Origin: an uncultured Chloroflexota bacterium
GTDB taxonomy: Bacteria; Chloroflexota; Limnocylindria; Limnocylindrales; Limnocylindraceae
Assembly: GCA_937864085.1 (NCBI GenBank)
Contig: CALMIH010000052.1
Coordinates: 1 to 12,102, forward strand
Direction: 5' to 3'
DNA: 12,102 nt
Position 1 is the first letter of the stretch. The number at the start of each line of letters is the position of its first letter. A model generated the notes under the pieces. The model saw only the letters and a program-made list of their open reading frames with translations. It did not search any database and had not been told where the DNA came from. Shown here one piece after another: positions 7,739-12,102 of the stretch. The position numbers and the translations under genes were made by a program.

Positions 7739-8396
7739 ACCCTCGTGCGCGCAGGCGCTTCAAGAGGCCAAGGCGCCATGCGCCGAGCAGCAAGAGTGCT
7801 GGCAGCCCGACCACCAGAAGAAGTGTGTCGAGTGGTGCGAGGTAGCCCTGCACCTCCTCCCAGCGCTCACCGAGCGCCGCGCCGCCCCAGATAAGTGCGG
7901 TGTTCCAGGCAAGCGCGCCAACTGCGCTATAGGTCAAGAAGGGGAGCAGCGGCATGCGCGCAATCCCGGCTGGGAAGGAGATCGCCGTGCGGAGGAGCGG
8001 CACGAAGCGGCTCCAGAAGACAACCTTCCCACCATGCTTCGCAAAGAAGCGATCGGCGCGGTCAAGGTCTTCGGTTGAGATGCGCACGAACCCGCCGTAG
8101 CGCTCCAGCAGCCGCCGTCCGCCGTACGCGCCAATCGCATACGCGCCCCAGGTACCAACCATGGAGCCGAGCGTGGCAAAGAAGATCGCAGGGACCAGCT
8201 CCCAGCGGCCGCCCGTGAGCGGCTCGATCGCCGTGGGATCGGCCACCAGGAATCCGGCGAACGGGAGGATGAACTCAGAAGGGACAGGGAAGCTGGAGGC
8301 GTCCACCGCCATCGCCACAGCAAGGCCGAGATAGCCGACCGCCTCATAGAGGGAGGTGATCAACGGGATCAGGATCTGATCAAGCCATGCGAGCAT
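7737..8396 (-). CDS. DedA-family membrane protein (VTT/SNARE-associated domain)
   Basis: A 219-residue integral membrane protein of the DedA family. Characterised members flip undecaprenyl phosphate (UptA) or phosphatidylethanolamine and contribute to membrane homeostasis. Diagnostic features are VDASSFPVPSEFILPFAGFL (31-50) with the conserved acidic residue E41 and the amphipathic FAKHGGKVVFWSRFVPLLRT (118-137) with R130 and R136. AGIARMPLLPFLTYSAVGALAWN (143-165) then continues with the Ala/Gly-rich re-entrant region and a terminal membrane helix with a basic tail, LKRLRARG. The length matches the family. The ATG at 8396 is the only in-frame start available before the first hydrophobic helix; no clear Shine-Dalgarno or leaderless -10 precedes it. 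It is the first gene of the six-gene minus-strand run, divergent from the small membrane protein gene at 8451. Confidence 0.92.
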   Translation of the reverse strand: MLAWLDQILIPLITSLYEAVGYLGLAVAMAVDASSFPVPSEFILPFAGFLVADPTAIEPLTGGRWELVPAIFFATLGSMVGTWGAYAIGAYGGRRLLERYGGFVRISTEDLDRADRFFAKHGGKVVFWSRFVPLLRTAISFPAGIARMPLLPFLTYSAVGALAWNTALIWGGAALGERWEEVQGYLAPLDTLLLVVGLPALLLLGAWRLGLLKRLRARG

Positions 8397-8438
8397 GCCT
8401 ATAGCGTGCCAGAGATCGCCCCCGAGCGAGCGGTTCGC

Positions 8439-8450
8439 TATGATCTGGCC
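8439..8450 (+). promoter_or_regulatory. Leaderless-type promoter: TATGAT 6 nt before the 8451 gene
   Basis: TATGAT at 8439-8444 is followed by six bases and the ATG at 8451, so the transcript would begin at or next to the start codon. No good -35 at 17-bp spacing is visible. It lies in the 54-bp divergent gap with the DedA gene. ATAGCG (8401-8406) and CGCTAT (8436-8441) form a 6-bp inverted repeat across this gap, which may be chance. Confidence 0.55.
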
Positions 8451-8777
8451 ATGACACTCTTTACGCTCCCGTTCACGAATCCGATCGAGTTCTTCATCTC
8501 ACTCGCCATTGGCGGGGGGTTCGTCTACATCTTCCAGAAGTCCGCCATGAGCCAGGAGCAGCGCGAAACCGCATGGGTGAAGCGCTTCATCACTGGACCA
8601 AACTCCAAGGTGATCTGGGGCGCCGCATGGATCGTGTGGGCTGTTGTCTTCGGCCTGATCCTCGGCACCTTCACTGACAAGACCGCCGCCTCCGCCTACG
8701 GCTCGGTCGGCCTTGTTGCCATGTTCTCCGGCTTCTTCGTCATGATGGGCTTCATCTGGGCCACCATCGGCGAATAG
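8451..8777 (+). CDS. Hypothetical three-helix membrane protein
   Basis: A 108-residue protein I cannot place in a family. Three hydrophobic stretches are apparent: about residues 10-29 (NPIEFFISLAIGGGFVYIF), 55-73 (IWGAAWIVWAVVFGLILGT) and 81-104 (a Gly/Phe/Met-rich helix ending FIWATIGE). Between the first two lies a charged loop, SQEQRETAWVKRFITGPNSK. The start at 8451 is preferred over the upstream in-frame ATG at 8406 because TATGAT lies 6 nt before it, as for several other genes here, and because the extra N-terminal segment is charged and would overlap the promoter. It stops 24 bp before the stop of the convergent solute-binding protein gene, with no hairpin in between. It is divergently transcribed from the DedA gene. 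Function unknown. Confidence 0.72.
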   Translation: MTLFTLPFTNPIEFFISLAIGGGFVYIFQKSAMSQEQRETAWVKRFITGPNSKVIWGAAWIVWAVVFGLILGTFTDKTAASAYGSVGLVAMFSGFFVMMGFIWATIGE

Positions 8778-8801
8778 CCGCCTAACTCAAGAAGCAACCG
8801 T

Positions 8802-10469
8802 TTACTCGCCGCAGGCGTCGGCGTTCAGCGTCCCCATAATCCAACTCCAGCCACGGAAGTCTCCAGTGCGCCCAACGTGGAGCGGGTGCGCGCAGTCCCA
8901 GGCGGCGGCGAAGCTATCCAGCACATCGCCTGCATCCAACCGTGCACCGTTATGGAAGCGCACGTCACTTCGCAGCGCACACTCCACCACGAGTCCGTCT
9001 GCAGACGCAACACAGCCAGTGGCAAGTCGCGGTTCGGCGGCGGTACCGCCCTCCGTATATCCGTAAAGTCCTTCCATCACTTGCGCGCAGATGCGCACCG
9101 CTTCACGATCCTCTTCATCCATGCAGTAGAGGCCGGCCGGCTCGCCGCCCTGCAGCCAGGTGAACGTGTCGCTCCCCTCAACGCGCACGGAGGCGAGCCG
9201 CTCCATTGCAACCGGTGAAGCAACCAAGCCGCGGACCGCTGCACGCGCTGCAATTAGTGATGCACCGTTCGCAATCGGCACCACAGGAACCTGCGAACGA
9301 ATCTCGTTGTTGATTTGCGTGAAGAGCGCTGCACGAGCAGCAGGGTCCAACTCACGCTGCGCCTCATCCAAAAGCGCAACCAGCCGCGGATACTGATCAC
9401 CGTGCGCTGGACCAGAGGTTGAACCGAAGTCAATGCCGAGTGAATTCCACGCCTCTGGGTAATCAGGGAGTGCGGCGGAGAAGGAGGCGCCGCGCTGTTC
9501 GCCAGAGAGGAGCTTCCCAATGTAGCCACCCGCCTCCTGCACATCCAGCGTGACGCGAATCCCAACTGCGGCGAGCTGCGCCTGGATATCTGTTGCCACC
9601 GCAACAGGATCAGGGAGATATGCACGTGGCGTCTCACGAAGTGAGAGTGTCAAGTCAATGCCGTTTGGATAGCCGGCCTCTGCAAGTAGCGCGCGTGCCG
9701 CGATGAGATCCTGTGCGTACCACGCATCACCTTCGCAGGCGCCGTCAATGACGCACGGAGGCACGTGCGTTGCAAGCGTGGAACCAGATGGGTAGAAGAG
9801 ATCAACGATCCGCTGACGATCGAGTGCGATTCCGATCGCTTGGCGCACGCGCACGTCACTCACTGGCGCATAGCGATTGTTGAAGTTCAGGTAGAAGGTG
9901 TTGAATCCCGGACGCGTAATGAGCGCAAGTGAAGAGTCAGCGGCGATTGCCGCCTCATCTGTTGGCGCAAGATTATCCGCCGCGTCAACTGTCCCCGCGC
10001 GGAGCTGCAGTAGTCGTGCCGCAGACTCTGGCTCCCACTGGATCACTACGCGCTCGCTAGCGGCGCGATCACACCAATACGCACCGTTGCGCGTCAACAC
10101 GATCTGCACTCCCTGCTCCCATGCAGAGAGCGTAAGTGGCCCTGTGCCGTTCATCGTGGTGGCAAGCGAGCCGTCCGCAATAGCAGCGGCGAGCCAACCC
10201 GAGTCGTTAACGGCAAAATTCGTGACCGCAAGCTTCTGCGTGAAGGCGGGATCGGGTGCGCAGAGGGTGAAGCGCACAGTCAGTTCGTCTACTGCCTCAA
10301 TCTGTGCAATCCCAAGACGCGCGGCGCCACTCTCACTCACAGCACATTCGCCGACGCTAGCCTCTGGCCAGCTTCGCGTAGAGAATGCAATCTCAGATGA
10401 GGGTGCAGGTGTGCCAGCGCACGCGCCAGCGAGCAGTCCTGCTGTGAGAAGGGAAAGCACGAGTCTCAT
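8802..10469 (-). CDS. Family 5 (Dpp/Opp-like) ABC solute-binding lipoprotein, circularly permuted order
   Basis: A 555-residue extracytoplasmic solute-binding protein of SBP family 5, which delivers peptides, nickel or other ligands to ABC importers. The signal peptide MRLVLSLLTAGLLAGAC gives a lipidated Cys17. The blocks are in unusual order. Residues 58-132 (EAVDELTVRFTLCAPD, NGTGPLTLSAW, RNGAYW) correspond to the part that normally follows the first 100 or so residues. SDVRVRQAIGIALDRQ (204-219) and LLAEAGYPNG (261-270) follow normally, to the usual end at VPVVPIANGAS (394-404). Residues 431-555 then supply the missing N-terminal block: EGSDTFTWLQGGEP, VMEGLYGY, FHNGARLDAGDVLDSFAAAWD. It has 12 cysteines including Cys17, some probably in disulfides (C239/C245 are close). 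No permease or ATPase gene is adjacent. Family assignment is firm; ligand unknown. Confidence 0.9.
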   Translation of the reverse strand: MRLVLSLLTAGLLAGACAGTPAPSSEIAFSTRSWPEASVGECAVSESGAARLGIAQIEAVDELTVRFTLCAPDPAFTQKLAVTNFAVNDSGWLAAAIADGSLATTMNGTGPLTLSAWEQGVQIVLTRNGAYWCDRAASERVVIQWEPESAARLLQLRAGTVDAADNLAPTDEAAIAADSSLALITRPGFNTFYLNFNNRYAPVSDVRVRQAIGIALDRQRIVDLFYPSGSTLATHVPPCVIDGACEGDAWYAQDLIAARALLAEAGYPNGIDLTLSLRETPRAYLPDPVAVATDIQAQLAAVGIRVTLDVQEAGGYIGKLLSGEQRGASFSAALPDYPEAWNSLGIDFGSTSGPAHGDQYPRLVALLDEAQRELDPAARAALFTQINNEIRSQVPVVPIANGASLIAARAAVRGLVASPVAMERLASVRVEGSDTFTWLQGGEPAGLYCMDEEDREAVRICAQVMEGLYGYTEGGTAAEPRLATGCVASADGLVVECALRSDVRFHNGARLDAGDVLDSFAAAWDCAHPLHVGRTGDFRGWSWIMGTLNADACGE

Positions 10470-10482
10470 CTGCAGAATAGTA
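10470..10482 (-). promoter_or_regulatory. Leaderless-type promoter: TACTAT 7 nt before the solute-binding protein gene
   Basis: On the minus strand TACTAT at 10482-10477 is followed by seven bases and the ATG at 10469. No Shine-Dalgarno is present. It shares a 52-bp divergent gap with the promoter of the MFS gene. Confidence 0.5.
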
Positions 10483-10509
10483 GCGAGTGCCTAGAGACGA
10501 CGCAGCGCA

Positions 10510-10521
10510 TAGAATCCCCAA
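10510..10521 (+). promoter_or_regulatory. Leaderless-type promoter: TAGAAT 6 nt before the MFS gene
   Basis: TAGAAT at 10510-10515 is followed by six bases and the ATG at 10522; no Shine-Dalgarno is present. Its -10 lies 27 bp from the -10 of the divergent solute-binding protein promoter, so polymerase bound at the two could interfere. Confidence 0.55.
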
Positions 10522-11814
10522 ATGCGCCTCACCAAATCAGCGACCCAGATCAAGAAGAACGACCCGCGCGACTTGCGACTGGTCATGGCGGGGCAAGGGA
10601 TCTCGCTGGTTGGAGATGCGATCACAGCGCTGGCGCTGCCGATCGTTGCGGTGGACCTGCTGAACGCGAATTCGCTCGACACGGGGCTCCTTGGTGCGGC
10701 GAGCACGGTGGCGTACTTGGCGCTCGGACTACAGGCGGGCGTCTGGATTGATCGCGCGTCACGCCGGCAGTTCTTGATTGCGGCGGACGTTGCACGTGTG
10801 GTGCTGCTGCTGGCGATACCGATCCTCTATGTGCTCGGCGTGCTCACGCTGCCACTCCTCATTGCAATGCAGGTTGGCATTGGCGCCGCAACCGCCTTCT
10901 TTCAGATCGCAATGCCCGCGTATCTCCCGAGACTCGCGAGCGGCGAGCAGCTCCTGAAGATCAACTCGCGCATTGTGGTGCTTGGCGAAGGTGCGGGCTT
11001 CGTTGGACCAGGACTTGCGGGCGGATTGATCACCCTCTTCTCTGCCCCCGTTGCGCTCGTTGCTGATGCGCTGAGCTTTGCCTTAAGTGCGCTCAGCATT
11101 GCTGCAATCAAAACAAAAGAGCCAGCAGCACCTAAGAAGAGTTCGCACAGTGTGGCGAAGGATTTGCGCGAAGGGGTCCGCGCGCTCTGGGCTCGTCCAC
11201 TGTTGCGCTTGATTACGTTAGAGGCGGTCAACGGGAATGTTGCCTTCAGCATCATGCTGGGTCAGTCAATCATCTTTCAGCGACTCGACCTTGGCTTCAG
11301 TCCCGCACTCATTGGCGCTACCGCCTCCGCCGGATTCCTAGGCGGACTGCTCGGTAGTGCAGTTGCGCCAGCGGCACTGAAGCGCGTTGGATTCGGCCGT
11401 TTAATCTTTGGCACCACGATCATCTTTGGCTTTATTGAGTTCCTGCAGCCACTCGCCGCCATTGCGCCGGTGGAGCTTCGCATCCCGCTTGTAGCGACAA
11501 ACTTCTTCCTTGGCGGCTTCTTCCTCTTGACCTACATCGTCCCAGTCACCACCTTCCGTCAGCTTGTGATTCCAGATCGACTCCTTGGTCGTGTGATGGG
11601 AGTGAATCGCGTGGTGACCTGGGGTATTGGGGCCACGTTCGGCTTTGCGATTGGCGGGGTGATTGCGAACGCCACGAATCGGCCGATTGCGCTCTTGATT
11701 GGCGCGATCATGCAGACGCTCGTGCCGCTCATCATGTTCGGCGGTGCCCGTATCTGGAAGCACCGCACCATTGCCGCCGCGGTAGCGAGCGACACCCGCG
11801 CCGCCTCCCGCTAA
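10522..11814 (+). CDS. MFS transporter, DHA3 (EntS/MefA-like) type
   Basis: A 430-residue major facilitator with about 12 membrane helices, resembling the DHA3 (MFS_3) group of drug and siderophore exporters such as EntS and macrolide exporters. Visible signatures are the first helix GQGISLVGDAITALALPIVA (24-43), the loop 2-3 motif GVWIDRASRRQFLIAADVAR (73-92) and the mid-protein SFALSALSIAAIKTKEP before the cytoplasmic linker, which carries the charged KDLREGVRALWARPLLR. The C-half has the typical IPDRLLGRVMGVNRVVTWG. A 16-residue basic N-terminus precedes the first helix. The ATG at 10522 is supported by TAGAAT 6 nt upstream. The TAA stop (11812-11814) is embedded in the promoter of the next gene. 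It is divergent from the solute-binding protein; a shared ligand is possible but not shown. Substrate unknown. Confidence 0.9.
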   Translation: MRLTKSATQIKKNDPRDLRLVMAGQGISLVGDAITALALPIVAVDLLNANSLDTGLLGAASTVAYLALGLQAGVWIDRASRRQFLIAADVARVVLLLAIPILYVLGVLTLPLLIAMQVGIGAATAFFQIAMPAYLPRLASGEQLLKINSRIVVLGEGAGFVGPGLAGGLITLFSAPVALVADALSFALSALSIAAIKTKEPAAPKKSSHSVAKDLREGVRALWARPLLRLITLEAVNGNVAFSIMLGQSIIFQRLDLGFSPALIGATASAGFLGGLLGSAVAPAALKRVGFGRLIFGTTIIFGFIEFLQPLAAIAPVELRIPLVATNFFLGGFFLLTYIVPVTTFRQLVIPDRLLGRVMGVNRVVTWGIGATFGFAIGGVIANATNRPIALLIGAIMQTLVPLIMFGGARIWKHRTIAAAVASDTRAASR

Positions 11815-11823
11815 GATCTCCCC
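11812..11823 (+). promoter_or_regulatory. Leaderless-type promoter: TAAGAT, built on the MFS stop codon, 6 nt before the 11824 gene
   Basis: TAAGAT at 11812-11817 is followed by six bases and the ATG at 11824. Its first three bases are the TAA stop of the MFS gene. No Shine-Dalgarno-like purine run precedes the ATG (CTCCCC), so leaderless initiation explains this start better than ribosome binding. Confidence 0.55.
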
Positions 11824-11958
11824 ATGTGCAAGAAGATCACCTGCGATATCTGCAAGAAGCCAACCTGGGAGGGCTGCGGCGAACACATTGAGGACGCCCT
11901 CAAAGACGTCCCAACATCAGATCGCTGCACCTGCCCCCGCGAGCCGAAGAAGAGCTAA
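11824..11958 (+). CDS. Small cysteine-rich zinc-ribbon-like protein, 44 aa
   Basis: A 44-residue protein with the cysteine layout CDIC (7-10), then KPTWEGCGEH (12-21; C18, H21), and CTC (35-37), plus C2. The order CxxC, KPTWxGCGxHxE, VPxxxRCxC resembles a widespread family of very small conserved proteins of unknown function that I recall from bacteria and eukaryotes; I cannot name the family with certainty. The spacing of Cys and His suggests one bound zinc ion. The ATG is supported by the TAAGAT promoter element 6 nt upstream, which is nine bases after the MFS coding region ends. It converges with the DUF805 gene, their stops being four bases apart. Function unknown; a small metal-binding or protein-contact module is the safest description. 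Confidence 0.82.
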   Translation: MCKKITCDICKKPTWEGCGEHIEDALKDVPTSDRCTCPREPKKS

Positions 11959-11971
11959 CGCGCTAGGCGCG
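11959..11971. terminator. Small GC hairpin between convergent stops, possible terminator
   Basis: CGCGC (11959-11963) pairs with GCGCG (11967-11971) around a three-base TAG loop. It lies at the junction of two convergent genes and includes the DUF805 stop codon. The stem is only 5 bp and no T-tract follows on either strand, so the evidence is weak. Confidence 0.2.
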
Positions 11972-12102
11972 CTCGGTTACGCCCCACTGGTTTGATCCGG
12001 CGTCGCTCTTAGTGGCGAGCCAGACGATCAGCACGATCCATCCGATGATCGGAATGATCCCAATGAGTAGCCACCAGCCGCTCTTTCCAATGTCATGCAT
12101 GC
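11963..12102 (-). CDS. DUF805 membrane protein, C-terminal fragment cut by window edge
   Basis: The last 45 codons of a minus-strand gene whose 5' part lies beyond the window. The visible sequence has the hallmark of DUF805 (YhaH-like) small membrane proteins: MHDIGKSGWW at the start of the fragment, matching the conserved (R)xHDxGxSGWW motif. A hydrophobic helix with PIIGWIVLIVWLA follows, then the polar ending KSDAGSNQWGV, matching the usual G-x-N-x-[YFW]-G tail. The partial codon before the Met ends in GC, compatible with the Arg usually found there, so the Met is internal to the gene and not a start. DUF805 proteins are inner-membrane proteins of unknown function. The stop TAG is at 11965-11963, four bases from the stop of the 44-residue gene. 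Confidence 0.85.
   Translation of the reverse strand, partial: MHDIGKSGWWLLIGIIPIIGWIVLIVWLATKSDAGSNQWGVTERA

Noticed and set aside
7359..8078. A 239-codon open frame on the plus strand opposite the phosphoesterase and DedA genes
   Set aside because: It spans two well-supported genes on the other strand, and its translation is low-complexity (Arg/Ala/Ser-rich) without domain features. It is a by-product of high G+C codon use.
9898..10494. A 198-codon plus-strand frame opposite the solute-binding protein gene
   Set aside because: Ser/Ala-rich antisense reading that would also cover the divergent promoter region; no motif or ribosome-binding site.
11401..11886. A 161-codon minus-strand frame over the MFS 3' end and the small Cys-rich gene
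   Set aside because: Overlaps two better-supported plus-strand genes, and its translation is charged and featureless.
1..12102. Mobile elements, CRISPR arrays, tRNA or rRNA genes
   Set aside because: I saw no transposase or integrase, no regularly spaced repeats and no recognisable RNA gene; all gaps between coding genes are under about 60 bp.

Overview
The window (about 60% G+C by eye) is densely coded bacterial chromosome: 12 protein genes, two of them cut by the window edges, and no RNA genes, insertion sequences, phage genes or CRISPR array. Intergenic gaps are at most about 55 bp. Several clues suggest a streamlined Chloroflexota-like or actinobacterial-like bacterium: lipoprotein signal peptides, leaderless-type promoters, and a solute-binding protein whose architecture I associate with Chloroflexota. 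This assignment is an inference; there is no rRNA or marker gene here to settle it.

Layout. (1) 2-2115, plus strand: a GNAT-fold (CelD/FemAB-like) acyltransferase, cut at its 5' end, is translationally coupled through ATGA to a GT4 glycosyltransferase, a pair typical of cell-surface glycan synthesis. (2) 8396-2140, minus strand: a tightly packed six-gene run encoding a DedA membrane protein, a calcineurin-like phosphoesterase, an MMPL/RND exporter, a CrtC/AttH lipocalin-like lipoprotein (coupled to MMPL through ATGA), a small single-pass membrane protein with a Ser/Pro tail, and a PIG-L/LmbE deacetylase. Four of the six products are membrane or lipoproteins, so an envelope or lipid export role is a reasonable inference. 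(3) 8451-8777, plus: a three-helix hypothetical membrane protein divergent from DedA. (4) 10469-8802, minus: a family 5 (Dpp/Opp-like) solute-binding lipoprotein whose sequence blocks are in circularly permuted order. (5) 10522-11814, plus: a DHA3-like MFS exporter divergent from the binding protein. (6) 11824-11958, plus: a 44-aa cysteine-rich zinc-ribbon-like protein. (7) 12102-11963, minus: the C-terminal end of a DUF805 membrane protein.

Two signals stand out. The solute-binding protein carries its canonical N-terminal block (the FHNG...AGDV region) at the C-terminus, after the block that normally ends the protein. Also, five genes have a TANNAT -10 hexamer placed exactly 6 or 7 nt before the start ATG, the geometry of leaderless transcripts, while operon-internal genes use Shine-Dalgarno-like sites or stop/start overlaps.
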